A program made the position numbers and the translations under genes. Source: Scilla litardierei (Eukaryota; Streptophyta; Magnoliopsida; Asparagales; Asparagaceae). Taken from it: a stretch of DNA of 64,000 bases. Below, piece by piece: positions 14,111 to 26,721 of this stretch (position 1 is its first letter; every line of letters starts with the position of its first letter). Where the stretch lies: assembly GCA_030789695.1 (NCBI GenBank), contig JAULAV010008723.1, positions 1-64,000 of the forward strand. Direction: 5' to 3'. Under the pieces are notes generated by a model that saw nothing but the letters and a program-made list of their open reading frames with translations, ran no database searches and had not been told where the DNA came from.

Positions 14111-14276
14111 GAACTCAAAAGTCGGATCGAAGTCCAGCCTCTACCTACTCCCGAATCATCTTCAGCTTAGCATCCCCTGACTGGGCTGCCTTGATCATGT
14201 TCACCAAATCAGACTTAATCTACAGTCCCATCATAACAGTCTCCTCTCCTGGAAGTACAACTTCTATTCCCATTTG

Positions 14277-14690
14277 TCAGATTGCCCATCGAAGTTGCGG
14301 CTTAGAAGTTAGCCTCATCACAGTGGGTAGTCGGCTAAGAGCACCTTGCACCACGTTCACCTTCCCAGGATGGTATTGCAGATTGACGTCATATTCGGCC
14401 ATGAATTCCAACCATCGACGTTGCCTCATATTAAGATCCTTCTGAGTGAACACATACTTCAGACTCTTATGGTCGGTGTATATCTTCACATGCTCACCTA
14501 ACAAGAAATGTCTCCACAATTCAAGGCTAAAATCACCGCTACCAACTCCAGGTCATGAGTGGGATAGTTCAGCTCGTGTTCCTTCAATAATCTGGAAGCA
14601 TATGCTACAACTTGCCCATGCTAATGAAGGACACAGCCTAACGCTCTCCTAGATGCATCACAGAAAACTTCAAAACCATCTGAATGGTTA
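14277..14690 (-). pseudogene. Gypsy RNase H domain
   Basis: Two frames are needed. The upstream part reads DASRRALGCVLH, a stop, then [20 protein letters not shown] and [14 protein letters not shown]. After a frameshift near 14517 it continues [20 protein letters not shown], then [20 protein letters not shown] and [16 protein letters not shown]. This is the canonical plant gypsy RNase H, with the Asp of TDHKSL present. Gly replaces the usual Asp in the ADALSR motif (VQGALSRL). The frameshift and stop make it non-functional. Confidence 0.92.
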
Positions 14691-14699
14691 GGGATAGTT

Positions 14700-15545
14700 A
14701 AGATAAGAACAGTGGTCAACTGATGCTTCAGCTAATCAAACGTGCACTGGCAATCTTCCGACCAGACATACGCAACATCTTTCTTTGTCAAATGAGTCAA
14801 AGGCGACGCAATCTTCGAGAAATCCTTAATGAACTTCCGGTAATATACAGCTAACCCCAAAAGGCTTCGTATCTTTGTAACTGTCCAAGTAATATGCCAA
14901 CTTTCCACTGCGGTAACCTTCTCAAGGTCAATAGACACTCCATCTTCAGAGACTATGTGCCCAAGAAATGCAACCTTGCAACCAAAATTGGCACTTGCTG
15001 AACTTGGCATACAACCGGTGCTGCCTGAGAGTATTCAAAACTATCCACAGATGCTCAGCGTGTTCATCCTCATTCTTCGAGTATATCAGAATTTCATTGA
15101 TGAATACTACCACAAACTTATCTAAATACTGGAAGAAGACTTGATTCATCAGCCTCATAAAAGTAGCCAGGGCATTCGTCACTCCAAAAGGCATTACCAA
15201 AAACTCGTAATGACCATATCGAGTCTGAAACGCGGTCTTCGGAACATCAGATTCCCGCACCTTCACTTGATGATACCTACTTCTCAAATCCAGCTTTGAA
15301 TACACCCATGATCCACCAAGCTGATCAAAGATATCATCGATTCGTGGAAGGGGATATTATCCTTTACCGTCACCTTATTCAATTCCCGATAATCAATGTA
15401 CATCCTCCGAGATCCATCCTTCTTATTCACAAGTAACATTGGCGCTCCCCACGGTGACACACTTGGGCGAATCAATCCCCTATTCGATAAATCAGTTAGC
15501 TGATTGCAAAGCTCAGCTACTCTGGTGGGGCCATACGGTACGGAG
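14700..15545 (-). pseudogene. Gypsy reverse transcriptase
   Basis: In order the minus strand reads [20 protein letters not shown] and [13 protein letters not shown] (15475-15284), then after a frameshift [40 protein letters not shown] and [15 protein letters not shown]. The active-site box is [16 protein letters not shown], where the expected F/Y-I/V-D-D is FINE at 15093-15104, so both catalytic aspartates are gone. The thumb and connection continue after another frameshift: [20 protein letters not shown] and SLLGLAVYYRKFIKDFSKIA, then PLTHLTKKDVAYVWSEDCQC. At least two frameshifts and the loss of the catalytic residues mean it is dead. Confidence 0.94.
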
Positions 15546-15872
15546 CCTTCACTATCGGTTGGGCGCTCGGAATCAGATCAATAGTAAACTCCAGGGACCT
15601 ATCTGGGGGTAATCCAAAGATGTCATCTGGAAAGATGTCAGGAAATTCTTCAACAACCCTCGGTAACACTGGCTCTGCCTCCATGCCCGACTACTCCACG
15701 ACCGTTGCTCGGAACTTCAAAGCCTCAAGCTCACTACTACTATTCTAAAACTCAAACTCTGGATAGTCAAGGATCCGAAAAACCACCCTCCTTAGTCTAC
15801 ATTCTATATTAGCATAGAACATCCCTAACCAATCCATCCTAAACACGGCCTCATAATCGGGAAACTCAATCA
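15546..15872 (-). pseudogene. Gypsy PR-RT linker, decayed
   Basis: This stretch lies between protease and reverse transcriptase in the polyprotein order. Its minus-strand translation is stop-broken. Short pieces resemble the usual linker (for example a region reading like [17 protein letters not shown] around 15600-15650), but no single frame holds over the segment. It has no other feature. Confidence 0.6.
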
Positions 15873-16118
15873 CTAGAAAGTGTGCATACAACTCTCGCCC
15901 CCCATATCAACTGGGTTATTCTGTATCCTAGATGCACTCCTAATGATCACATTCCCAGTATGAACATTCCAACTGGCAACAAAAGAGTCAACCACTATAG
16001 AGTACTGGGTCACAAATTTCTTAGACAGAAAACAATGTGATGCCCCAGAATCAAATAGAGAAAAGGCATGGTAGGAGGCTACTCTAACAATACCTACAGT
16101 ATCATAACAATAAAACAC
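15873..16118 (-). pseudogene. Gypsy aspartic protease
   Basis: The minus strand reads HAFSLFDSGASHCFLSKKFV, which contains the retropepsin active-site triad DSG within the LFDSGASH motif usual in plant gypsy elements. The chain then runs through SFVASWNVHTGNVIIRSASR and is open to 15873, but the rest of the protease and its junction with gag are broken by stops. It sits correctly between the gag zinc knuckles (16497) and RT (15545). Confidence 0.88.
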
Positions 16119-16199
16119 AGCTAACTAGCTAAATAAAGCGACTGAGACTAAAATCAAATAGACTGCAGCAGGGCAAGATTCATACCATTGATCACCCGA

Positions 16200-17353
16200 C
16201 TAGCACCCTCCGACGCCTCTAATGAGGTCATAGTAAACTGTTACTGCCTCGGCGGAGGAACTGCCCTGGTACCCTCGTCGCTGTAGAGGAGGTGGAGGGG
16301 TTCCTCTCGGTGCAACCGGTCTCGGTCCTGATGGTGCCGGAAGGGCAAGCCGTTGCGGCGGTGGCGAAAGGGGTCTCTGCTGAACGGGCCGAGTTGCTGC
16401 TGACACCAGTGGCACTGGATCATAACCCAACCGTGGGCAAAATCTACTGATGTGACTCCGATCTCCATATGTGTAACACCTGGCGCTCGAAACTCAGCAA
16501 TCTCTCTGCACATGCCCTGGTTTCCTACATCTGTCGCATGAAAGCTCCTTCTGTGACAAAGGTGGAGCCCTCGATCCCTTGAATGTCACCCGCTGGACTG
16601 GCCCAGGTGCGGTCCTCTGCTGAGCGACCGGTCATCTGTCACTGGCTGGTAATCTCTCCAGACTCCGTAAGTGGGTCTACTTTTGTCTGGTCACCCGTAA
16701 TACGGCCTCCTGAGTCAACAACTCCTGAGTAGACATGGTTGCCCGGAACTCTCCATCTAGCCCCATGCAGAAGTGACTGGCTCTGGTGGCGTCTGTCGCT
16801 AGAAGCTCTGGTGCATACTTACTCAGCAACAAGAACTCTGCGTCGTACTCATCCACTGTCCTCCTACTCTGAGTCAAGTGCTCGAATCTCTACCTCAACT
16901 CGTCCTTTGCCGCCTTCGGAAGGAACTTGGCCTCAACAACTCCAAAAAAGTCTCACAAGCAATATTTCCCTTCAGTCGCCTCTCCTGAGCCTCCCATCAG
17001 TCTCTGGCCTAATGGGTCAACTGGTGCCTCACCAACTCTACCCAACCATCTCGAGGAAACCGACACATCGTCAGATCATCTTCAGTATGCCGTAGCCACT
17101 CTTCTACCTCGAAGCTACTCTCCCTGCCCGAGAAATATTGCATACACAGCTCCCTAAGCTCCTTGTAGCTTGATGGCTTCGGCACCGCTACCCTCTCCTC
17201 TATCTGACTCATGTGCTCTAAAATGCCCATCAGGACCTTAGCCATCAGGGTTGACTCTGAGGTCCTGTCACCTGAAGACTGCCCATCACCAGTTGGACTA
17301 GTCTCGCCATCCAATGATCCGGTCTCGCCGGAAGTCTTATTCCCACCTTCCAT
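16200..17353 (-). pseudogene. Gypsy gag with zinc knuckles
   Basis: A true ATG at 17353 opens MEGGNKTSGETGSLDGETS; the chain continues MSQIEERVAVPKPSSYKELR and FEVEEWLRHTEDDLTMCRFP before a frameshift. Later fragments (16877-16677) read RRTVDEYDAEFLLLSKYAPE, a typical retrotransposon gag motif. The first zinc knuckle, CDRCRKPGHVQRDC (CX2CX4HX4C), is at 16497-16538 and is followed at once by a TGA (16494-16496). A second knuckle follows as CYTYGDRSHISRFC, in which the second Cys is replaced by Tyr. A proline-rich tail (PLSPPPQRLALPAPSGPRP) precedes the protease. Several frameshifts and stops break it. Confidence 0.9.
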
Positions 17354-19067
17354 CTACAGGTGAGAAACAGAACAAATAATTAGTACCATGTACCGAATAA
17401 TTGGAGCCTTACCTGTATTTCCCTTATGCGTATCACAGTGAGCGCTGACCTGCATGGGCCACCACAAAACCTGTCACGCTCCGCTACCTAAAATAGGGAG
17501 GGTCGGCATGACAAGCGGCGGTATTAAAATACCAAGCACTAATGTGTACACCAGAAATCTTGCATGCCACTGCAAACGCTGAGGAAACATGGGCAATAAA
17601 AGTACAAATTAAAAAAAAGAATAGTACATCTCCAATCACAGCAGGAAAGTACAAGGTATAGCAATGAAGGAAATAAAGTAAAACACAACAGCCAGAACAT
17701 CCCATTGCCACATAACACTATATCTATACAACTAGTACTGTACAAGTCCACTGCACAACCCAGAACATCTAGGGTCCCCACAAAAATACAACTCAAACCT
17801 ACTGGGTACAAGGGGCAATAGGGGTACAAAACACTGCTCTCATCTCACTCCCACCCCAGATGCTACACTACAAGTCACACACTGACTACTAACTCTACAG
17901 ACCGTGCTGAGACGAGCTGCCCTCCGGGGTCTCTGTCCTCGGTCCCGATGCTTGAAGAATGGTACATGTACTTGTGGGGGGAAGGGGACACGTCACAGCG
18001 TGCCCAGTAGGAACTCCACAACTCTACTACTCTAATCATAGTGCACAAGAAAGAGAAAAGGCATCACATTCAAGGGTTACTAACCTTTAATCGTTTTATG
18101 TTAAGTTTTTCATGCATGAATTCGAAACTTAAGTAACGGGTTAAACATCGGGGACTGGACCTCACCTGGTAATGTGGGTGGAATGCTACGACTTCCTGAG
18201 ACAAGCTCTTACGAAAGAAGCCATTCATCACACAACCAACTCAAACACAACCCGACCTACTCCCCGCCTCTGAGGGCTCGACAGGAGTGGTCCACAACTT
18301 AGTAGTCCATCCCTGCATGTCCACTCGTTACCTTAGTTTTCCCCAACCTTCCTAGGGCACTCACCCACCTCAAGTGGAACGAGTCAACCCTTTCTTTTAA
18401 CTAGCCTTTAATCCTAAAGTATTAAGCATGCAAAATGGCGTCAAATGCACTCTTTTTCACCAAATTTCCTTAAACATAAACTTGCATGTTTCATAAGCCA
18501 TAAACATAAACATCCAACTTGCACAAACTTGCATTACCCAACATGAAGTAATATCTCCAACATAAACCTCTCAAGGTAACTCAAACTTGCAAACTTATCC
18601 ATAAACATAAACACAACATAAACATGCATGTTTCAAATGCATAAGCAACTAACATCCAACTCAAAACTTGCAATGTAAATTAACATTTCCAACTTGCAAC
18701 CACTTTAACTAATTAATGCATTGAATTAGTAACATTAAGCAATCATAATTACACCAAACCATATGTAACAAAAAGCTCATTTAGCAAGGATTTCCTTACC
18801 CCTACATGGAAAAAATCTAAGGATTTCAAATTGAATTAAACATTAGATAGTTAAGTTTTTTTAGAAGGAAGCATAAAGGGGTTCACCCATAAAGGGAAAT
18901 TTTGTGGCTAGGCTTAATATAATTAGGTAGGATTTTGCCATTAGGGTCCTAATGAAAGAAACCTAAGTTGCAAAAAGAATTCTCTTAACCTTTTTAAAGA
19001 AAGATTACATTTAGATTAGAAAATGAGGAGTTTATCCCTAAAGCTTAAATATTTGGGAGGAAGAAAC
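17354..19067 (-). repeat. Gypsy 5' leader and inner part of 5' LTR
   Basis: Non-coding on both strands. On the minus strand a GGAGCGTGACA end (TGTCACGCTCC on + from 17472) is followed after GGTTTTG by TGGTGGCCCATGCAGGT. The pattern recalls an LTR end followed by a TGGTATCAGAGC-type primer-binding site that has decayed, so 17472 is my best guess for the LTR's internal end. The rest to 19067 is AT-rich, including repeated CATAAAC and ACTTGCA phrases around 18470-18700, and holds no recognisable gene. It is joined in time to 36048-37473; the copia-1 insertion separates them. Confidence 0.6.
19062..19067 (+). other. Candidate copia-1 target-site duplication (left)
   Basis: AGAAAC immediately precedes the LTR start TGTTGGAACTT at 19068. 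The same AGAAAC occurs at 36048-36053, directly after the last base shared by the two LTRs. Ty1/copia elements usually make 5-bp duplications; the 6-bp match contains GAAAC. Confidence 0.6.
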
Positions 19068-19300
19068 TGTTGGAACTTATCCAACTAAGTTGGATCTTAA
19101 TCCAACATTGGGCTTATATACGATAAATAATTATATGGTGCTACACTATCATATTAAAGTCCAATGTATAAGTGATCTTATTTTATAAGTTAAGTGGGCT
19201 TAAATGAGTCATACAGGTTGTGGGCCTTTATGTGTGGCGACTATTGTGCTTCAGTTCGTTGATGGGCCGAATTGGAAACCCTAGGGCTAAGGAGGCTAGC

Positions 19301-19418
<118 letters not shown>

Positions 19419-19425
19419 TAGTCAT

Positions 19426-19998
19426 AACCCGTGCCCGTAGGGCACGATTCATTTAAGTGCTTCCCCCTTTAGAACCTTAGTTACCCGCAAAATTAAAGCA
19501 CAATAATTGTTATTTAGTTCCCTCGAAGCTTTTAGTTTCTCCAAAATTTATTCCCCCAAATATTAAGTTCCCCCCAAAAAATTTAGTCACATGTGCCTTA
19601 AGGGCACGGTTCATTTAAGATTTTCCCCTTCAAAATGTTAGTTCCAACCAAAATTAAAACACGATAATTGTTATTTAGTCCACTTAAAAATTTTAGTTTC
19701 CCCAAAATTAAATCCCAAGAGAATTTAGTTCCTCCCAAAATTTTAGTTACCCCAAAAATTTAGTTTCATCTGGATTGCATATGTACCGTAAGGGCATGGT
19801 TCATTTAAGAGTTTCCTCTTTCAAAATCTTAGTTGCCCCAAAAATAAAAGCACAATAATTGTTATTTAGTTCATTTGAAGATTTTAGTTTTTCCAAAAAT
19901 TATTCTCCAAGAGAATTTAGTTCTTCCCAAAAATTTTAGTTCTCCCCAAAATTTAGTTTCATCCTAATTGAACATGGGCCTTAAGGGAACGGTTCATT
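19426..19998 (-). repeat. Tandem repeats of the Helitron 3' subterminal region
   Basis: Four successive copies of a block contain a GTGCC..AAGGGCACGGTTCATTTAA-like core and then C-rich phrases such as TTAGTTCCCCCAAAATTTAG. The cores lie at about 19431, 19593, 19783 and 19974, so the steps are about 162, 190 and 191 bp. The hairpin decays inward: the second copy still pairs (GTGCC/GGCAC), while the third and fourth carry mismatches. Only the outermost copy is followed by CTAG at the microsatellite. Confidence 0.8.
19430..19446 (-). terminator. Helitron 3' hairpin
   Basis: CGTGCCC-GTA-GGGCACG forms a perfect 7-bp stem with a 3-nt loop, 8 nt from the terminal CTAG at 19418-19421. In Helitrons this hairpin is thought to act as the rolling-circle termination signal. 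Confidence 0.72.
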
Positions 19999-21673
19999 TA
20001 AATTATGACCTTTCCAAAATCTATATTTTGTTTGGGTTATAAACAATATTTAACACACAATACCATCTTGGCCTAGATGGTTTTTGATAAGGCAAAGTTT
20101 TCGTTTACTTTTTGCAGCATAGGATACAAATATTGTCACATTAAAACCAAGTCTAGAATTTTTGCTCCATCCCATTGTTTCAAAAAAAATAATTTATTTG
20201 TGATGTTCAATGTCTCTATTTAAATAACAAACACTTTTTTGCGGCTCTATCAAAAACGTCTTGGTGTGCAAAAACTCGTAAACATATAATAAGTAAATTG
20301 CATGACACATGAACCCGTTATCATGGAGAAATTTCTCAACATATATTATTTTTTGTCAAAACAGTTGTAATTTCATATAAAATGTATCATAATTAAGGAG
20401 CATAGATAGAACTACAAAACTAACCAAACTGTAGCCACCCGATGACAACGCAGCAAAAGCTATAGCAAAAGAAATATTTAGGTGTCAGCAACCAAAACTG
20501 AAGCAACACATCGTTTGAGTTTTCAAGCATATAAAGGAGATATGATGAAATAATGAACATGAAAATACCACTTTCTGGCATCAAAATACATCATATTCCC
20601 TATTATAACTTACATTCATACATAGTTACATGAATATATGGCACGTACATAACTACATTATTGTTCAAGAGAAATTTCCAACTTGAGGGAAAACAGAAGC
20701 TCAAATGACCAAAACGGTAAAACATGAACTTATGAATGTCTTTGATATAATTTCTATAACTGCTTCTTCCCAAGCAGTGCTCGAGAACTCCGAATGTGAC
20801 ATCAGTTTATGAATATTCTATGAACAAAGAAATTTTTATATGCAGTTCAAAAGTAGCTTAGCTTGGTATCATGAGAACATCCAACGCATCAATGTGAAGG
20901 AAACTAAAAGTATCAAGGCAAAGAATGTGCTTCCAATAATAATAATGTCTTCGAAGTCTAAACATTCGGTTTTAATGTTACCAAAACATCGATGCTAAGA
21001 ATTAATGTGTTGGCAAGGAACAAAAGAGAATGATTTAACTACATCATAGAATGATATAATTAAGGCAGCCATAATGGTACACACCAATTGTCCCCAAAAT
21101 TATAAACTTCCCAAACATTTGAAGTGTCTAAAAGTATTCTTCAATCTCGTTGCAACCTGCTCAAACAAACAATGAGTGTTGCAAGGTCGGCAAGCAAAGA
21201 TATGATAGCCATGACAGTTAACCATGTTACAGCTAATTAATAAATATCAACGGAACGAAATTTTTTATTATAAAGATATGCCAATAATCATCAGAATCAA
21301 TGTCAAATGATAACAATCAGTAGCATGAAATGTTTCATTATGTAGACATGCTATGAATCACCATAATATAACATGAGCCACTTCAATGTTCTAATTCTAC
21401 ATGAATTTTCGTCTAAAAAGAAAATGATTGGGATAGTTATGTTTAGAATTGTGGTCATCCTAGAAGAGTTTTTATTAAAAGAAACAGAATAGTAAAGATT
21501 ATGGCCATACAAAAAGATGAAAATAGATACTTTATCTAAATCTTACATTTAACCACCTTGATATGAGCCAAGAAAGAGTAATTGCAGCGTCTAATGCAAC
21601 CAGAGCCCAAATCATACAGAAGTAAAATATTAAAAGACCTCCCACCTCTGGAGAAAAACCTAACAAACATTCA

Positions 21674-21808
21674 TAGTTTACAAAAGAGAAGTGGGCAAAA
21701 GGCAAAAGAAAATTCCTTCAACAAATCATTACAGAGCCCTCGTAGTTTACCAATGAACCGAGCAACGTCATCCGGTAAAGGACCAAGCAGGTACCTATCG
21801 TAGTATTA
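21674..21808 (-). other. Possible captured exon fragment, unidentified
   Basis: One minus-strand frame stays open for about 44 codons to a stop at its lower end and reads in part YLLGPLPDDVARFIGKLRGL. This has an amino-acid mix and hydrophobic spacing more protein-like than the surrounding AT-rich sequence. I cannot assign a family. It may be a host gene fragment carried by the Helitron-like element, or chance. Confidence 0.22.
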
Positions 21809-24800
21809 AGGACGAAAACTCCTTGTGATCGGCACCAAACCTAATTTAGATTAAAGAATCTATGCTAAAAATCTAAAAACCCTCCCCTCTTTGTTCTGTC
21901 AAATAGAATCTGTGCTAAAAGTATAAAGTCCAAAAATTGCATGTATGATAAAACTAAAAAAGAAAAGAAAAATGGGTTAACATTGCAGAAAAAAACAATT
22001 AGTTGTGGCCTGTATGATTACAACTAAAAAAGATCACCAAAAATGCCTGTTAGAGAAAATAAGCCAAAAAAGGATCAAATCTACACTACAAACAGATTCA
22101 GAAAAAAAGACTCCATGTCAAATTTGTCATTGAAGCATAAATAGCTCTCCATTTAGTTGTTCTTACAAATTACAACATAATATATCATCAACCACACACT
22201 TAACTAATGGAGAAACAGCAAGGGCAACTGGCCGCTTATCAAACAAATTCCAACGACCTCTTTTCTGTAACCAAAATGAAACAATAAAATAAATCAATAG
22301 TGGAATATTATTGGCAGTCGTATGCTTGCGAAGAAAAATGCAAAGCAAAGTGTTGTAGATGATGTGGATATTCTAGAAATTCACCTTATTTGCAATATTC
22401 TCCAGCCTGTCTGAATCTTCTTCAAGAAAAATAACCGAGTTCTTGTGAAAGCAAATGTTAAGTTTAGAGGATAACTTGTATCCCCATATTTCTAAAACAA
22501 TAAAGTGTTATCTGCATAACTCAAAGTTACGTTATAGACAGAGGATATATAAAAAATTTGTGTGAAAGTATTAGCAACTAATACAAACAACAAAGGGGGT
22601 AGATGATACACTTATCTTAAACTATTCTTGAAAGAATTTTCTTTCCATGGACTCCATTGAATAGAAGCAAGAAATCATACCTAAGTCACAATGGGCGTAT
22701 GCATACATATACATATACATTTACATATTTTTATAGACCATGGTAATATCACACGGACTGAAGTAATCTTTCTAATAGAAGAACATGGTATTGTTAGTAG
22801 ACCTTTGTAACAACACGCAGTGATATTACAAAACTCATGCAAACAGGAATGGTATAGTGAAGTAACCTATAATGGACATCTAAAATAAATTAAGGCATGG
22901 TATCAGACCTGCCATTAGAGTAACAGTTACTGATGTTCAATTATGACTCCCCAACTGACATTCTTTTTAGCATTCCATCAAAAGAACATCCATTTCAACA
23001 AAAAGCTTATTATTAAGCTAGATTACAATGAAGGAAGGCCAGATTTCCTGCCACTAAAAGATTTAAGATATTGCATGAACCATAAACATCTAAGTTCGGC
23101 CTCACAGACAAAAAAAAGAAAATTGAGAAATCGAAACAATCCCAAGATGATAAAATGTTGCACTGCACAAATAAACTACAACAAATAGATGATACAGAAT
23201 TGCCAAAATAAAAGCAGTAGTTTGATGCTCTCTGCTCATGGCTCACCTATCACTAACTCCAGTACGGATATGTGTATGATTTCGTGATTTCTGAGATTCG
23301 TTGAGGCATTACATCAAACATCTTGTGTGCAGTTACAATGGGTATCAACCACATTAAATTGATCATGATAACACCCATGCATATCCTCATTTCCTCAAAA
23401 AAAAACACAACCAATGCACCATCATCTACATCCACTGCATCATCCACGGAATCATGATATTGTCATCATCCATCCACAATTGTTGGAAATATATGCCACT
23501 TCAATTTTCATTACACAAACTCTTCATGATAAAATCCAAACAAATTCAGCAAGATAAAATTTTGATACCACCAAAAAAGATTCAAAAGTCAAAACCAACC
23601 TGAAATAAACACATAAATCAAAGCCCAAAAGTTAAAATATTTAACTCTAGGGACCATTTTAGAAATCAGCATCAAAGTCTAGGATTGTTTTTCTAGATGT
23701 TTATTTGTAATTTATGTTTCCCTTTGATTGCTGGATCAGCATGGGATTTAAGTGCAGCCTGAAATTGATGTGACAGAAGAAAGAAATAGTTGTGTGTTAT
23801 ACTCTTAATTCATCTTCTAGCCGAAAGTTAAAAGATGCAAGTATAATGTACAAAATCCCAATGGAGTGCTTGAGATTCAAACATACTTTTATTCCTAATG
23901 AATCATGCCATTGTTTTCTATTGACCTTGACTGTTCAGTTAGGTTTATTTCTGAATTTCTTTTCAAGATAGTCATAGCTAGAATATGATTCGGTGCTCTT
24001 CTGTTCCAATCAAAGAGTATATTTTTCAGTAAACACCCTAAAATGTATCCTAGTTCCAATTTCTATTTTCCTCCCCTTTTGGATCTGGACAGATGATCTC
24101 CTTTTTTGGGATGACTTTCACTTATGAAAATGAACAAAACAGAATTGCAGAGAAATATAAGTTTTGTACTTTCCAGTCCGCACTTTTAATAAATTATTTC
24201 CAGGTTCTAATCACAATTGTAGATGCGGATACAAGTGTCAGATTGACATAGACACAGATTGTCAGACGTGATGACTGTCTCATGTGCGATCATGATGATA
24301 TGACTATATATGCATATTTCTCCTGAATATATGTATGCTGGACTAATATAAATATGTGCTCTAGGTTGTATTCATAGTTTAGTAAAGTAACAATCAGCTT
24401 TTTTCCCCAAAGAGGATATTTTTTTAAAGATAAGCACTGTTTAAACATTTGTAAGGCTAGAACATAAACGAACAAACATGTTTGGTGTGTTGGACAGAGA
24501 TTTTTAGCTGGGGGAAGACGTCCTACATATCATAAACTCTATATAAATCGATTGGTTTGATATCATGCACTGCTTAAAAAAAATCATGTGTCAAAATTTG
24601 TGCTGAAGATGTTCTAGAAATGACCAGAGCCATGTCTAAATTGAGCAAGCACAAAAAAAGAAGCCTCTGAAATATGTTGGATGATATAACACGACATAAA
24701 TAACTCCAAATACATGAAGAGGTCATTGACTTGTATTCGGTTGGGTATAGGACTGGAATTCCATATAGCTTTATTTGGTTTAACATTAGAACTTAAAGTT

Positions 24801-25037
24801 GTTAATGATGAAGGTCCTACTTTGCTCATCTTCCTATTTCTCTATAAAGCATGGACTATTTCACCACAAATCCTTGGGTTTTCAGTGAGTCTTCTTTACA
24901 CACCTTCACAATAAACATTTTAATTTTTTGCATTGCCATTGTCTGTACTTTATTGGATGTGTATCCAGTGTATATGTCGTTCTTATGTCCATGCTCTACA
25001 GATTGGCGTAAGTTGGCAATACTCCTAGAGACATCAC

Positions 25038-25086
25038 CTTTCATATGGAATAACCACATGGCCAGCAAGAACTTCGTTTGTGTCAT
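25038..25086 (-). other. Possible captured exon with splice-like borders, unidentified
   Basis: On the minus strand a CTTTATCTTAG acceptor-like end is followed by a 49-bp stretch reading DTNEVLAGHVVIPYE in one frame. It closes at GAAAG|GTGATG, a donor-like border. The combination suggests a small captured exon with intron remnants on both sides. I do not recognise the protein. Confidence 0.22.
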
Positions 25087-26357
25087 CTAAGATAAAGGAT
25101 TTGAATGGAGGAACTAAAGCATGTGGTCATTACTTGAAACTTGAATAAAGCGGCCTGTCTCAAGTCCAATAACAATACAAATGGTAAGATCTCCAATAAA
25201 ATTGCAAGGTGGGGAATAAAAATTAATAAGCCTAAGCTAACATGATATGAAAGCACTTCACCCTGCTGCCAATTAATAAGACACATGCTAAATACAATGT
25301 CGAATCATAGAATACCGATCGTCAACAATACACTATGCAAAAAGCCTTGTCAAGTGTTGGCATAGCATTGGCTAATTATTTGAGAGAAAACAATTGATCT
25401 TAACCAACTTTACAATTGAGTTTGAATGAAATATTTGAGGCAATATCTTTTGTCAGAGAAGCTGACTATGACCATAATGGGTTTATTTGATCCAGTACAA
25501 CCTATATGCAAGGACATTCCTATTGTGAAGCAGTGTCCTGTCAATAACATAGTGCACAGACATTTGATACACTCTAATTTTTACAAGTAAATTTTAGAAA
25601 AGATTAAGGAATCACATAATAAGCACTCTAAGTAAACAGAAAAGGTCATCCCATAAATAATGAGAATTTTAAACAACATAGCTATCGAACAAAAGGCAAC
25701 AGAAATAAAGTACCAATTACAATGTATAAAGAACAGATCCTTTATACAATCACGCATGGACCTTGAGATGCTACTATAATTCCAAATATTCTGCATATCT
25801 GTCTGAAACACACCTGAATCACCACACCTGAACAAACTTCATCATGATAAACACAAATTTCAGCATTTCTAACCATTCAGTGATTTGAATAAAAGAAATG
25901 ATAATCATAGCATTTCTAACCAGATTTAATGAAACATTCATAACAATTTGTTGTAACTTCAAATTTTTAAGTTTGCTCAAGGGAAGGAGAAGCAAGAAAA
26001 ACTGCTGACTATGGTTTATTTGAAAAAGGAGTTGCGGCAACAATTTTTCAGCATCATTTCTAACCAATGATTTCAGCATTTCTAACCATTCAAAACAAAC
26101 TTCAGGAAAAGCTTCATCAATTAATGCAAAAGTTTGTTCAAATTATTCAAATTGTTGGCTTTGATGATCAGCAAATGGCTTTAATGAAATATTCAGAACA
26201 ACTGTAAGTCAACCAAAGGATACTCCATACAGTAAATCAGGACCACATACGGTCCAAATCCAAGCTCCATCATAACATCATCCAAAGATATAAGTTCTGT
26301 AATATCTGCAGAAAGATCACAAAATAGAAACACAATGTGTACCTTAATATCTCAAAG

Positions 26358-26721
26358 TCATTGGCAGCTTTCCAGATTAACTAGGGGAAACTTGTTCGCA
26401 TGCTTGGCAATATTCAAGCAATGCTTCTTGTTGGCTGGCGCCTATGCAAGTTGTATGAATCTAGAAAAATGACTCCTGGTCATGCTCGCTTGGGAAAGGC
26501 ATGGGTATCTTTGAGAGCTAGGGAGACAGTTTCCATTGGTAGAGAATTAATGGGTGGAAATGGGATCTTGTCGGACTTCCTGGTTGCAAATGCATTCTGT
26601 GACCTGGAGCCAATATACACATACGAACATATGAGATAAACAGTTTGGTGACCACAAGAGAGAGATCACTGGGATTGCAAGCTTCAAGCCTGCCATGCTG
26701 AGCAAGGCAAGTCGCCTTTGA
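26358..26721 (+). pseudogene. ACX4: Acyl-CoA oxidase 4 (ACX4) 3'-end fragment
   Basis: ACX4 is the plant peroxisomal short-chain acyl-CoA oxidase, an FAD enzyme that oxidises short acyl-CoAs in beta-oxidation and makes H2O2. This fragment covers roughly the last 120 of about 430 residues. It reads SLAAFQIN, an in-frame TAG (26382-26384), then [52 protein letters not shown] and [21 protein letters not shown] deletion of about 4 bp near 26626 shifts the frame to a stop at 26637. A second frame reads [12 protein letters not shown], and after a 2-bp gain near 26660 it ends REITGIASFKPAMLSKASRL and TGA. The final SRL is a type-1 peroxisomal targeting signal. No upstream ACX4 exons were seen. It is a broken captured copy. 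Confidence 0.85.

Larger units (their letters stand above)
20001..26357. other. Helitron interior, no gene recognised
   Basis: AT-rich single-copy-looking sequence with short frames only. It has the texture of plant intron and intergenic DNA: many short T-rich tracts and occasional splice-like AG/GT signals. Two stretches look more coding-like than the rest (21674-21808 and 25038-25086, minus strand, listed separately). I did not recognise tRNA, rRNA or transposase motifs on either strand. Confidence 0.6.

Noticed and set aside
26400..26639. A short intact acyl-CoA oxidase gene
   Set aside because: Homology continues past both ends in other frames, with a nonsense codon upstream and two frameshifts, so it is a fragment.
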